Assembly: GCF_026151205.1 (NCBI RefSeq)
Contig: NC_087079.1
Span: forward strand, 6,234,169 to 6,298,168
Direction of reading: 5' to 3'
Source of the DNA: Bolinopsis microptera
Lineage: Eukaryota > Ctenophora > Tentaculata > Lobata > Bolinopsidae
DNA: 64,000 bases
Part shown: piece by piece, positions 35,853 through 47,463 of the stretch
Layout of the letters: each line of letters opens with the position of its first letter
Position numbering within the stretch: position 1 is the stretch's first letter
Notes under the pieces: model-generated
What the model saw: only the letters and a program-made list of their open reading frames with translations
Database searches by the model: none
Told to the model about the DNA's origin: nothing
Translations under genes and position numbers: made by a program

Positions 35853-36022
35853 AAATACCTTGTAGTTGTTACTTATTATACAACGTTTTCTCCTTTCTAA
35901 TTCCTTGCAACATATTTTAACTTATCTTAGCCTATTGAGCTTAAATATTCATGTTACAAGCCGATAAAAGAATTTAGATTTTTTACCGTTATTAAAACAT
36001 TATTTTTCCATAATCGTAATCA

Positions 36023-36115
36023 CTATCAGCTTGGCGAGACAAAACCTTTAGTACCAAATTTATGATATACAAATATCATAAATTTGGTACTAAAAGTTTT
36101 GTCTCGCCAAGCTGA
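36023..36115. repeat. Near-perfect hairpin, about 42-bp arms
   Basis: Starts cagcttggcgagacaaaacc and ends with the complement around a 4-base centre, with a single visible mismatch between arms (ccttt/ctttt). It may be a foldback element; unit 1 keeps a version without the outer right end. Confidence 0.93.
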
Positions 36116-36393
36116 AAACAATCCAGTAAAAATATTTCCGAAATTTATTACGATCCTGTAAATAAAAATCCTGTACAGATATTTTGTCATGACGTTACTT
36201 CATCGTTCTTATCTCCACTTATCTCTCGTTTTTGTTAGTCGTTTAATTATCATTCAACTCGTACTCCCCTTCTCTTTTAAAAGACTCTTCCATTTACAAC
36301 TACAACTCTGCCAGTGCCATCCCTTTGAATATCTTCTGCAGGAACATCAACCTGCCGTATAAATTACAAGTTTCCAGAACCCGGTCACCGCTA

Positions 36394-39062
36394 CAGCTGG
36401 ACGTTCAGCGGTTCAGTTGATGTCCGGACTACTCCAGCTGGACGTTCAGCGGTTCAGTTAATGTCCGGACTACTCCAGCTTGACGTTCAGCGGTTCAGTT
36501 AATGTCCGGACTACTCCAGCTTGACGTGCAGCGGTTCAGTTAATGTCCGGACTACTCCAGCTTGGCGTTCAGCGGTTCAGTTAATGTCCGGACTACTCCA
36601 ACTTGACGTTCAGCAGTTCAGTTAATGTCCGGACTACTCCAGCTTGACGTTCAGCGGTTCAGTTAATGTCCGGACTACTCCAGCTTGACGTTCAGCGGTT
36701 CAGTTAATGTCCGGACTACTCCAGCTTGACGTTCAGCGGTTCAGTTAATGTACGGACTACTCCAGCTTGACGTTCAGCGGTTCAGTTAATGTCCGGACTA
36801 CTCCAGCTTGACGTTCAGCGGTTCAGTTAATGTCCGGACTACTTCAGCTTGACGTTCAGCGGTTCAGTTAATGTCCGGACTACTCCAGCTTGACGTTTAG
36901 CGGTTCAGTTAATGTCCGGACTACTCCAACTTGACGTTCAGCGGTTCAGTTAATGTCCGGACTACTCCAGCTTGACGTTCAGCGGTTCAGTTAATGTCCG
37001 GACTACTCCAGCTTGACGTTCAGTGGTTCAGTTAATGTCCGGACTACTCCAGCTTGACGTTCAGCGGTTCAGTTAATGTACGGACTACTCCAGCTTGACG
37101 TTCAGCGGTTCAGTTAATGTCCGGACTACTTCAGCTTGACGTTCAGCGGTTCAGTTAATGTCCGGACTACTCCAGCTTGACGTTTAGCGGTTCAGTTAAT
37201 GTCCGGACTACTCCAACTTGACGTTCAGCGGTTCAGTTAATGTCCGGACTACTCCAGCTTGACGTTCAGCGGTTCAGTTAATGTCTGGACTACTCCAGCT
37301 TGACGTTTAGCGGTTCAGTTAATGTCCAGACTACTCCAGCTTGACGTTCAGCGGTTCAGTTAATGTCCGGACTACTCCAGCTTGACGTTCAGCGGTTCAG
37401 TTAATGTCCGGACTACTCCAGCTTGACGTGCAGCGGTTCAGTCAATGTCCAGACTACTCCAGCTTGACGTGCAGCGGTTCAGTCAAAGTCCGGACTACTC
37501 CAGCTTGACGTGCAGCGGTTCAGTCAAAGTCGGACTACTCCAGCTTGACGTGCAGCGGTTCAGTTAATGTCCAGACTACTCCAGCTTGACGTGCAGCGGT
37601 TCAGTCAAAGTCTGGACTACTCCAGCTTGACGTTCAGCGGTTCAGTTAATGTCCGGACTACTCCAGCTTGACGTGCAGCGGTCCGGTTAAGTTAATGTCC
37701 GGACTACTCCAGCTTGACGTTCAGCGGTTCAGTTAATGTTCGGACTACTCCAGCTTGGCGTTCAGCGGTTCAGTTAATGTCCGGACTACTCCAGCTTGAC
37801 GTGCAGCGGTTCAGTCAATGTCCGGACTACTCCAGCTTGACGTTCAGCGGTTCAGTCAATGTCCGGACTACTCCAGCTTGACGTTCAGCGGTTCAGTTAA
37901 TGTCCGGACTACTCCAGCTTGACGTTCAGCGGTTCAGTTAATGTCCGGACTACTCCAGCTTGACGTTCAGCGGTTCAGTTAATGTCCGGACTACTCCAGC
38001 TTGACGTTCAGCGGTTCAGTTAATGTCCAGACTACTCCAGCTTGACGTTCAGCGGTTCAGTTAATGTCCGGACTACTCCAGCTTGACGTGCAGCGGTTCA
38101 GTCAATGTCCGAACTACTCCAGCTTGATGTTCATCGGTTCATTCAATGTCCGGACTACTCCAGGTTGGCGTTCAGCGGTTCAGTTAATGTCCGGACTACT
38201 TCAGCTTGACTTTTAGCGGTTCAGTTAATGTCCAGACTACTCCAGCTTGACGTTCAGCGGTTCAGTTAATGTCCGGACTACTCCAGCTTGACGTTCAGCG
38301 GTTCAGTTAATGTCTGGACTACTCCAGCTTGACGTTCAGCGGTTCAGTTAATGTCCGGACTACTCCAGCTTGACGTGCAGCGGTTCAGTTAATGTCCGGA
38401 CTACTCCAGCTTGGCGTTCAGCGGTTCAGTTAATGTCCGGACTACTCCAGCTTGACGTTCAGCGGTTCAGTTAATGTCCGGACTACTCCAGCTTGACGTG
38501 CAGCGGTTCAGTTAATGTCCGGACTACTCCAGCTTGACGTGCAGCGGTTCAGTTAATGTCCGGACTACTTCAGCTTGACGTGCAGCGGTTCAGTTAATGT
38601 CCGGACTACTCCAGCTTGACGTTCAGCGGTTCAGTTAATGTCCAGACTACTCCAGCTTGACGTTCAGCGGTTCAGTTAATGTCCGGACTACTCCAGCTTG
38701 ACGTTCAGCGGTTCAGTTAATGTCCAGACTACTCCAGCTTGACGTTCAGCGGTTCAGTTAATGTCCGGACTACTCCAGCTTGACGTTCAGCGGTTCAGTT
38801 AATGTCCGGACTACTCCAGCTTGACGTTCAGCGGTTCAGTTAATGTCCGGACTACTCCAGCTTGACGTGCAGCGGTTCAGTTAATGTCCGGACTACTCCA
38901 ACTTGACGTTCAGCGGTTCAGTTAATGTCCGGACCACTCCAGCTTGACGTTCAGCGGTTCAGTTAATGTCCGGACTACTCCAGCTTGACGTTCAGCGGTT
39001 CAGTTAATGTCCGGACTACTTCAACTTGACGTTCAGCGGTTCAGTTAACGTCCGGACGACTT
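36394..39062. repeat. 41-bp minisatellite, about 65 copies (unit 2)
   Basis: Same 41-bp unit as 17441-18464 but 2.6 times longer. A rare variant (tgtacggac) at 36751 and 37079, exactly 328 bp apart, with the same run of neighbouring variants, shows a higher-order repeat of eight units. Copies with gtcaaagt cluster at about 37485-37620. A few copies have indels (about 37680). Confidence 0.97.
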
Positions 39063-39478
39063 CACATTAATTTGTACCGATACTGTCATCGTCAACATAG
39101 CTCCATAAACGGAATAAATAGGTAACTTTTAATTTAAATCCTAGTATTTTACTATTAAATGTCAGTCCATACTTACCAATATTCATTCGGTATCGCTATT
39201 CAAACGGCATTTAAACGGTTCGATCGGACTATAAATTTAATTGTCAGTCGCATATTCGTGGTATTCTTTTGTTGGGAGTTCGATTGTAGCAAGAGTGGAA
39301 TTCGATCATGAAACTTAATTTTTTTGTAATTTACCAACTTAAGTAGTAGTAACTACAAAAATTTATTATGAATTATGATATCAGCCCCACACAGAGATAT
39401 AATAGTTATTATTATTAAAGAAATAACAACAAAAGAAGTATTAAAATAACCTCTGAACACACCCTACTTGGTGTGGTA

Positions 39479-40155
39479 CAGCAGGGTGTCATAATTATTG
39501 GCGCGTAGACAATTTTGCGTAAAATTCTAGCTTACCCAAGCTTTTAGAAACGATCATAACTTGACTTCTGAGGGTCAGTTTCCTATGATGTCTTGATCAT
39601 TCGAGAAATAATCCTTCATACTACAATTCAGTCTAAAAAAGAAGTCCGAAAGAAGTTAAATTTTGTCGATAATCACGACGAAAGAGAAAAATTTGGATTA
39701 TTGAACTTGAAGCCTTTGGCTGCTTCCCCTGAATTCCGGGATGAGTCCGCCTGACTATATTTTATTGCGTCAGTTAGAGGAGAAAGAGAGCTTTTATAAA
39801 ATCTATAGTTTTCTATATGTTTCGCTATTGCCTGAAGAGCTGTGCACTTTAGTCTAAAGAATAATTTCAGAAAAAATTCACCGAAAAAAAATTACACATA
39901 AATCCCTTACTCCTTCGTAAATCTAACCAAGTATGGAATCGACCCTTTAGATAACGGCCTAAATTATGGGTTTTGAGGTACATCAACACAAAATTCTTAA
40001 ATTAAGAAAAAGTTCAGACGATTGTCTACAGACTGGTTTTTGAATTTTGTAATTCCGATATTCAGAAGTAAAGTTATGACCCGTCGAAAAATATTGATTT
40101 CATCATAAAATACACATAAAATTTCAAACACGCCAATAATTCTGACACCCTGCTG
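39479..40155. mobile_element. Mariner/Tc1-type MITE (677 bp) with TA duplication
   Basis: Terminal inverted repeats of about 25 bp starting CAGCAGGGTGTCA with one mismatch, flanked by TA (39477-39478, 40156-40157). The empty site is in unit 1 at 20229-20230. There is no transposase frame. It is distinct from the MITE at 1704-2474. Confidence 0.93.
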
Positions 40156-40463
40156 TAGTACAGAAGCCTAGTTCTTGTTGATTCCTCTCAATATCTGACA
40201 GGAATTACCAGACCAATGATCCGTTGTACTTAATAACAACTTCCTGTGTACAACTCTAGTAACAACCTCCCATAGTCAGCTCCAGTCTGTGAACTAAGAT
40301 CTTAGCAGGGTCCTGTCTATATGGTATTTGGTTGCTTGTAGCGACGTCTCCGCTAGTATAATTAATTAATTAATTAACTGATGTATTAGTTATAAGATGA
40401 CACGTTTAGCTTGTAGCGACGCCTCCTCTTGTATTATGTATAATTAATTAACATATATATTTT

Positions 40464-40517
40464 TATTAGATTACACGTGTGGTAGTACAGAAACCTACCA
40501 CACGTGTAATCTAATAC
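40464..40517. repeat. Inverted repeat of 21-22 bp arms
   Basis: tattagattacacgtgtggt followed by its complement, around about ten bases. It replaces the roughly 210-bp stretch found at the same place in unit 1, so it probably marks a deletion repaired by foldback. Confidence 0.8.
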
Positions 40518-40796
40518 CTATTAAGCTATCTTAGTCCTAACGAGTTATCAAGCAGTATACTAGTCCCTCAGTATTTGCATCAAGTACGATTATCATTAGA
40601 TATAATACTTAATATACAGAATATATTTGTCTGTCTTAATATTACTATTCATCAACTTTACAATTTGTGTCTTGATGTCATATGTCCCTTACTTTTATAC
40701 TACTGAATATTTTAGCACTAAATTATAAATATGTAGCCCATTCATTTTCCTTGATCTTAACTTTAAATATTTGCAATGTGATATATTAACTAATAA

Positions 40797-41730
40797 AGTT
40801 TAAGGTTATAATATTCATTATGCAGGCTATCTTTATGCGAATAATTTGTCCTTGGTCTCAGGAATTGGCTAAATTAGCACTAAATGGACTATTCAAGTCA
40901 TTTGATTTCCCGTTTTATGATGACCACCAATGTTTAGTTAAAAGGATGAAAATTGTATCTTTAAATTTAAAGTAACCCCTGCGCCTTCAGATTCGCAATT
41001 AAAGAAAATTTTCTGAGGTTACTTCTTTGGTTCTCCTATAATGCACTTGTTTTATATGATCTATTGAAAAATATGACGTTAATCATCTAACAAAGGCACG
41101 AAATGACAATTAACATCAATTTACTCCTTTATAATCTAAATTGTCCCCCACATTCACTATTTGAATCTAGCAGATAGTATCTTTAAAGAGAACAGCACCA
41201 GCTGCACTGTTTAGTATCCCAGTCCCTCGGGTCCGCACTTAGCATGTCAAACTAGACATAGCACGTCAACTTTTGTCTACCTCATCCTCCTCTAACATTA
41301 GCATTACTTTGGCCCGCATTGACAGTGACTTTTTCGTCGTTAAATGTTATAATCGATATGGATAAACCGGTGCTAAAGAATCATATAATATAAACTAATT
41401 AAACAGAAAAATTTCGTCATTTTTCAAATTTTTTAATAAACGATTATACGACTAACAATAAAATGTATTATAAACCCATTCTTGATGAGTTATATGATAC
41501 TTGATATTGGAGAAACTCCTAACAGTACCTTAAACCACGATCTGTGACTGTCTCCAATTATCAGTCATGTGGGATCATGATTTCTCTTTATTCTATAATT
41601 TCTAATATACTCCAGCTTGGCATATGAGCATATCTACACTGTGCCAGCGTATTTAGCGTGGAATTGTGAGATTTATATCATAAATCAATGTTGTGGACAT
41701 AGCCGCATTATTATTATTTAAGGTTCGAAT
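40797..41730. other. Non-coding left flank of the Polinton-like element
   Basis: No gene recognised. A B-box-like word (ggttcgaatc at 41722-41731) lies just before the insertion, but no A-box or cloverleaf is present. Confidence 0.5.
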
Positions 41731-41736
41731 CATAAA
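41731..41736. repeat. 6-bp target duplication CATAAA (left)
   Basis: Identical to 55694-55699, outside the palindrome at both ends. Confidence 0.85.
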
Positions 41737-41864
41737 AGTAGTATGACTATGCCGGGCCAGACTCATTTCGAGAACAGTGGATTTCAGGCGGAAATAGGGC
41801 GGTTTGAAAATCTGACATATAAATTTGTGTGTAAAAAAGGGTGTAATTAGTTTCCGGGTTAACC

Positions 41865-42345
41865 CTAGGTAGCTGGATTGAGTGAGCTTTCCGGGTGTGG
41901 TAACCCTAGTCAACCCTAGCTAGAATGGGAATGTATATTCTCAAAATATTTGCTGTATAGTTCCGGGTTATATAGGATATGTGCAGGAAGTGTGGCCTTG
42001 AAATTTATACTAGGTAGCTGGATTGAGTGAGCTTTCCGGGTGTAGTAACCCTAGTCAACCCTAGCTAGAATGGGAAAGTATATTCTCAAAATATTTGCTG
42101 TATAGTTCCGGGTTATATAGGATATATGCAGGAAGTGTGGCCTTGAAATTTATACTAGGTAGCTGGATTGAGTGAGCTGTCCGGGTGTAGTAACCCTAGT
42201 CAACCCTAGCTAGAATGGGAAAGTATATTCTCAAAATATTTGCTGTATAGTTCCGGGTTATATAGGATATATGCAGGAAGTGTGGCCTTGAAATTTATAC
42301 TAGGTAGCTGGATTGAGTGAGCTGTCCGGGTGTAGTAACCCTAGC
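41865..42345. repeat. 145-bp subterminal repeats, left arm
   Basis: Three full copies plus a partial one, starting ctaggtagctggattgagtg at 41865, 42010, 42155 and 42300. They lie about 130 bp inside the element terminus and are mirrored at about 55085-55565. Possible recognition sites for replication, integration or packaging proteins, which is inference only. Confidence 0.93.
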
Positions 42346-42612
42346 AAACTTTAGCTGTGTGCAATTATATTCCTAATAATGTCTGTGCTGTGCTCTAGAT
42401 AAGTAAAATAGTTTCACTTGAAGATATGACTGGCAGTCTGACAAGCCAATCAGGAAGACTAGTCGATATTTTTTCACTCTGGCCCCGGAACTAATTACAT
42501 GAGGACATGACCGGTAGTCTGACAAGCCGATCGGGATATCAATTAACACTTCAATTAACATCCGTGCAGGGTGTTAATTGATACTGGATATTCGGTGCTG
42601 ATAGAGGATGTG

Positions 42613-42620
42613 TTATATAA
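42613..42620 (+). promoter_or_regulatory. Possible TATA box of the zinc-finger ORF
   Basis: ttatataa lies about 115 bp upstream of the first ATG (42732) in the left arm and is mirrored at 54810-54817. It is the best TATA-like match near that ORF, but the AT-rich context weakens it. Confidence 0.3.
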
Positions 42621-42731
42621 ACCAAAAATTTTGCAGTTGACATTATCTATTTGCTAATTTGATTGAATTCGCTGCTTGAATTATCAAATCTTGAAACAAC
42701 CGATTGTCAGATTATTTCCCCTTTGGTCGCT

Positions 42732-43430
42732 ATGACAAAGAGCCCTTGTCATTTCGGTCCTTCTACGGACTTTAAGTTCAGTGGTGAATATGATTCAGCC
42801 CTTGCGGAGGTTTCCAAGTCTATTTGGCGTGCTCGGGATAACTATCCTATTAAAGCACTTTTGACTGTGACTGCCTCGAATGGTAACCGCTATGTGTCCA
42901 GTCCCTTGTACGTTCATCAGTTTAAACAGGAGATGATTGATCTTACCTTGAGGAGTAGTATTGATGCTCAACTGGAGCTTGCCGTGATGGATGCGGCATG
43001 TGTAGGCGTGTTCGATAGAATAGATACTACCTCTTATTATTTAAACCTCAGACAGATAAGGGATCCAGGTCATCAGTGCCCGGTGTGTCAGAAATGGTAT
43101 GTACGGAATTTTAAGAGACATGTGGAAGCATGTGGTAAGGGTAAGTGGTTTACAGTTTGCCTTACTCATCCTGATGATTTGGTGACTCATCGTTTGGTAT
43201 GTGAGGGGGATCTTTTCCCATGTCGGGTATGTAGTTTGTTTTTCCAGAGTCGGGAGCTTAGATTGGAGCATGAGACGATCTGCAGAAGACCTGATAGTAG
43301 CGCGACAGCCAGGAACGTGAGACCTAGAGTGGAGACAAGTGAGACAGCTGAAGAGAGTTCCTTGGGAAACCAGACGGTAACCAGTATCACGGCCATAGAT
43401 GGATTATTTCGTACGGAATATTTTAACTGA
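42732..43430 (+). CDS. Zinc-finger protein of the Polinton-like element, left arm
   Basis: A 232-aa protein from the first ATG; the frame opens at 42663 but without an earlier ATG. Residues 1-110 are unassigned. Residues 116-134 hold CPVC with H130 and C134; 143-157 hold C143, H153 and C157; 164-184 hold CRVC with H180 and C184. These make three C2HC-type finger-like units in a row. Proteins containing this polymerase type often have zinc fingers in the N-terminal part, so this may be the first part of the same broken polymerase gene rather than a separate gene; the intervening 44040-44410 repeats argue that it is now separate. The last residues run into a copy of the 31-bp repeat. DNA binding to the nearby dyad repeats is speculation. 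Confidence 0.6.
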   Translation: MTKSPCHFGPSTDFKFSGEYDSALAEVSKSIWRARDNYPIKALLTVTASNGNRYVSSPLYVHQFKQEMIDLTLRSSIDAQLELAVMDAACVGVFDRIDTTSYYLNLRQIRDPGHQCPVCQKWYVRNFKRHVEACGKGKWFTVCLTHPDDLVTHRLVCEGDLFPCRVCSLFFQSRELRLEHETICRRPDSSATARNVRPRVETSETAEESSLGNQTVTSITAIDGLFRTEYFN

Positions 43431-43700
43431 TAAATTAATTCCGCCGGAATAATTAAAGGTAATTGTGACCATTTTAAAAATCGCACGGAATATTTTAACT
43501 GATAAATTAATTCCGCCGGAATATTTTATCTGATAAATTATTTCCGCCGGAATATTTTAACTGATAAATTAATTCCGCCGGAATATTTTATCTGATAAAT
43601 TAATTCCGCCGGAATATTTTATCTGATAAATTAATTCCGTCGGAATAAACAAAGGTAAATACGATCAGTTAAGAATATTTTATCTAATAAATTATTTCCA
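43425..43700. repeat. 31-bp dyad repeats, cluster A (left arm)
   Basis: About seven copies of a 31-bp unit containing two odd palindromes, TTATC-T-GATAA and TTCCG-C-CGGAA. A few units have paired changes that keep symmetry, such as TTCC-ACA-GGAA. Mirrored at 53730-54005. Confidence 0.9.
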
Positions 43701-43735
43701 CAGGAATAATTAAAGGCAATTGTGAACATTTTAAA

Positions 43736-43850
43736 ATCGCAGAGAATAAAATATAAACAAATTAAAAGTTAAACTGATGCAGTTTTTAAACAAATAAGTT
43801 AATCAACAATCACAAAGCATAACATCTTAAAACTTAAACAAATTCAATAT
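43736..43850 (-). repeat. Inverted copy of the polymerase 3' end segment
   Basis: This stretch is the reverse complement of about 46612-46800 (end of the polymerase gene and its 3' flank), lacking about 60 bp. So each arm contains a smaller inverted repeat around its polymerase gene. Confidence 0.85.
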
Positions 43851-43859
43851 CAAGGAGCT

Positions 43860-44060
43860 TTGAAGAAATCGTTTCCCAGATTGACTGATATTATTGAATA
43901 TAATCATGGAACTGGTATAAAGTTCAATTTGGAATTGAAAGTAAACCTCAGCAAGATGGTCACCGGAGACATCGTAGCTAAAACGTTTGATAGCGAGATG
44001 ATACCATTAGAGATGGGAATGGATAATATTTTATCTAATAAATTATTTCCACAGGAATAA
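43860..44060 (+). pseudogene. Possible fragment of the polymerase N-terminal region
   Basis: A 66-codon frame without ATG at its start encodes KKSFPRLTDIIEYNHGTG and then IKFNLELKV; it resembles, from memory of the family, a segment that lies between the N-terminal fingers and the polymerase domain in related animal proteins. It ends in a 31-bp repeat copy. The assignment is tentative. Mirrored at 53370-53570. Confidence 0.3.
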
Positions 44061-44410
44061 TTAAAGGCAATTGTGAACCTTTTAAAAATCGCTCGGAATA
44101 TTTTAACTGATAAATTAATTCCGCCGGAATAAATAAAGGTAAATGCGAATAGTTGAGAATACTTTATCTAATAAATTAATTCCACAGGAATAATTAAAGG
44201 CAATTGTGAACATTTTAAAAATCGCACGGAATATTTTATCTGACAAATTAATTCCGCCAGAATATTTTATTTGATAAATTAATTCCGCCGGAATATTTTA
44301 TCTGATAAATTAATTCCGCCGGAATATTTTATTTGATAAATTAATTCCGCCGGAATATTTTATCTGATAAATTAATTCCGCCGGAATTAATAAAGGAAAA
44401 TGCGAATAGT
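44040..44410. repeat. 31-bp dyad repeats, cluster B (left arm)
   Basis: About nine copies and variants of the dyad repeat, separated in places by a longer spacer containing aaaggcaattgtgaac. Mirrored at 53020-53390. Confidence 0.9.
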
Positions 44411-44424
44411 TAAGATTATCGCTA

Positions 44425-46625
44425 ATCCAAATTGTGTTATTTGCAAATGTAAACTTATTAAAGATAAACATCTCGATCACTGTCACTACACTGTAAAGTT
44501 TTAGGTTACACTCATCCACCATGCAACCTAGAACGTCAAACACCAAAGTATTTACCCATTTTCTTTCACAATCTTAAAGGATACGACTCACACATGGTTA
44601 TTGGAGGTATTGCAGATCGTGTTGATGATCCTAGGGATATCTATGTTATCGCCAAGGCTATGGAAACATATACAGCATTCAGCACTAAAAAGTTCAGATT
44701 CATTGACTCATGTGCTCACCTCAACTCCTCTCTAGAGAAACTTGTGTCTAATCTTCATTCGTCAGGACCTGTCGAAGACTTCCTTCAGCAGAAGTTTGGT
44801 TCTGTGGAGCCTGAGAAACTGGAGCTTCTTCTTCGCAAAGGGGTGTACTCATACTCCTACTTCAAGACCTTCGAGACCCTTGAGGAGTCTGAACTAACTC
44901 CTATTACGGCTTTCTTCAATGACCTGAACGATGAACCCTGCTCGGAGGAGGACTATGCTCATGTGCAGAAAGTCTGGGAGGTGTTTGGTTTGGAGAGTCT
45001 CGAGGATCTGGTATATCTCTACATAGCCTCTGATGTCCTACTCCTCGACTCAGTGCTACAACAGTATAGGACAGAGTGTATAAATTCTTATGATCTTGAT
45101 CCTGTTCATTATTACACTGCACCAGGTCTAACATGAGATGCAGGATTAAAGTATACTGAGGTAGAGCTAGAATGATTGGATGATCAGGAAATGTATAATT
45201 TTATCGAGCAGGCTATCCGTGGTGGCATTAGCAACATTACTCATCGCTATGCTAAGGCTAACAATCATAATCTTCCAGACTTTGATCCTTCTAAACCTGA
45301 AAGCTACTTTTCCTATATAGACGCAAACAACGTGTACGGATGGGATATGTGTCATGAGAAGCTTCCTATATCGGGCTACAAGTGGCAGAAACCGGGTAAA
45401 CTTCTCACCATCGACGACATCATGGCTTGGGATCCGAATGGTGACGTGGCTTACTTTTTCAAGTGTAATTATTTACAGATATGAAACCCGAGGATCACGA
45501 AAAAATCCAACGATCTACCTCTATTCCCTGAATCTCTGGTGGTACAGGATAGTATGGTATCAAATGCAACTCGTAAGGCAATGGAGAGGAGAGGGGGTAA
45601 ACTCCGTTGATCCTTCTAAGAAGCTTGCTCCAAACCTCTTTCCTAAGATTAAGCATAAGATTCATGTACGTAGCAGCATTGCAGTATTACATTTCAATCA
45701 GCGGTGTTTCTACCAAGATTCATAGAGTTATAGAATTTAAGCGGTCTGATTGGTTAAGGAAGTACATTGCATTTAACGCCAAAAAACGACAGGAGTCTAC
45801 TTCAGAGTTTGGTAAAGCTTTCTTCAAACTACTGAACAATGCCTTCTTCGGGAAGAGTATGGAGTCGGTGAGACTTAGAGTGAACATCAGACTGATACGG
45901 AACGGCAGGCAACATCGCTTTCAGACTAGTAAACCTGGATTCAAGAGGTTTTGCATTTTCTCTGATAAACTGGTTGGACTAGAACTTGTAAAGCCTGTTA
46001 TCGTGTTAGATAAGCCGATTTATTTAGGAGCAGCTATTTTAAACTTGTCAAAATTGTTAATGTATAGATTCTGGTACGATGCCCTCAAGGTTAAATATAG
46101 TAACATTAAATTATGTATTACGGATACAGATAGTTTCTTATATTGGGTTGAAACTGCCGATCTGCATAAAGACTATCAGGATATGGCCAGTCATTTCGGC
46201 ACTAGTATTTACCCTACTGAGCACCCCCTATTTGATTTAACTAACAAGGCAGTACCGGGCTTAGTGAAAGATGAATTTGCGGGTAAGTTTGCCTCTGAGT
46301 TTTGTGGATTAAGAAGTAAATTATATAACTGTAAAGATCATGAAGCTGATGGTAAGATGGCCACAGCAGGGGTTAAACATAAAGTAGCTAGGCGTCACTT
46401 ATTACATGAGAAATATAAAAGTGTTTTGTTCGGTGGAGAGGAAGTGAGGGTTAACCAAACCGCACTAAGAAGTTAAAATCATACAATGTATACTATTAAG
46501 CAGAGGAAATGTACACTTTCTGCCATTGATAATAAGAGATATATTTTACCAGACTTAGTCACCACTAGAGCTTTAAGACATTGCCTTAACCAGCCTGAAC
46601 TAGACTGTGACATTGATTTTGTTTA
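44425..46625 (+). pseudogene. polB: Protein-primed family B DNA polymerase, broken, left arm
   Basis: Replicative polymerase of Polinton-type elements, here disabled. In order: an endonuclease VII-like zinc module (CVIC at 44433-44444, DHCHYT at 44475-44492); an exonuclease motif FHNLKGYD (44564-44587); YIASD, an Exo III-like YxxxD; IRGG and motif A SYIDANNVYG (Asp codon at 45320); motif B KLLNNAFFGK (from 45826); motif C TDTDS (46120-46134); and a thumb-like C-terminus ending at a TAA near 46625. Breaks: a shift between the zinc module and Exo motif (about 44500), in-frame TGA at 45134-45136 and 45173-45175, shifts near 45470-45520, near 45680 and after 46476. All but one base-level difference are shared with the right arm. 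Family B with NNAFFG/TDTDS and no introns is clear; exact clade is not. Confidence 0.88.
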
Positions 46626-46849
46626 AGTTTTAAGATGTTATGCTTTGTGATTGTTGATTAACTTATTTGTTTGTTTTTTTAAATTGTAAAATTTCATAAT
46701 TTTATTAGATTGTATATCATTTCAGCTTTATTTATATGATTTTTAAATTGCATCAGTTTAACTTTTAATTTGTTTATATTTTATTCTCTGCGATTTTGAT
46801 ATGTTCACAATTGCCTTGAATTATTCCTATGGAATTAATTTGTTAGATT

Positions 46850-47275
46850 AAATATTCTCAACTATTCGCATTTACCTAAGTTATTTATTCCGGCGGAATT
46901 AATCTATCAGATAAAATATTCCGGCGGAATTAATTTATCAGATAAAATATTCCGGCGGAATTAATTTATCAGAAAAAATATTCCGGCGGAATTAATTTAT
47001 CAGATAAAATATTCCGTGCGATTTTCAAAATGTTCACAAATACCTTTAATTATTCCTGTGGAATTAATTTATTAGATAAAATATTTTCAACTATTCACAT
47101 TTACCTTTATTTCTTCCGGCGGAATTAATTTATCAGATAAAATATTCCGTGCGATTTTTTAAATGATCACAATTGCCTTTAATTATTCCTGTAGAATTAA
47201 TTTATTAGATAAAATATTTTCAACTATTCAAATTTACCTTTAATTATTCCCGTGAAATTTATTTAACTTATTTCG
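46850..47275. repeat. 31-bp dyad repeats, cluster C (left arm)
   Basis: About ten copies of the dyad repeat in inverted orientation relative to clusters A and B, alternating TTCCGGCGGAA and TTCCTGTGGAA-type cores. Mirrored at 50157-50582. Confidence 0.9.
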
Positions 47276-47463
47276 AGATTTTACTTTAGATTATTTGCAT
47301 AAGGGAGTTAACTAGGAAATTTCCAAACTGTTTCTTTTAAAAACGGTTCTAGACATTGTTGTTTTATTGTATAACAAGAAATACAAATTTTAAGATAATT
47401 GAAAATCAAAATATATAACATCATAAATATTAACGGCAACTAAAAAATATCACATATCAGTCT

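Larger units (their letters stand above)
21053..40796 (+). repeat. Unit 2 of a direct tandem duplication (19.7 kb)
   Basis: Second copy of the block at 12032-21042. It is longer mainly because of the Mutator-like element (24206-34455), the mariner MITE (39479-40155) and an expanded 41-bp array (36394-39062). It lacks the LINE of unit 1. The two ends of the unit share the word actaataa, which may have helped recombination. An assembly that placed two diverged haplotypes in series would look the same. Confidence 0.92.

Noticed and set aside
41722-41731. B-box-like ggttcgaatc, possible tRNA or SINE promoter
   Set aside because: No A-box and no foldable cloverleaf in the surrounding 100 bases.
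44310-44546. 78-codon minus-strand frame over the polymerase zinc module (and its mirror at 52884-53120)
   Set aside because: Shadow of the plus-strand polymerase remnant and the 31-bp repeats.
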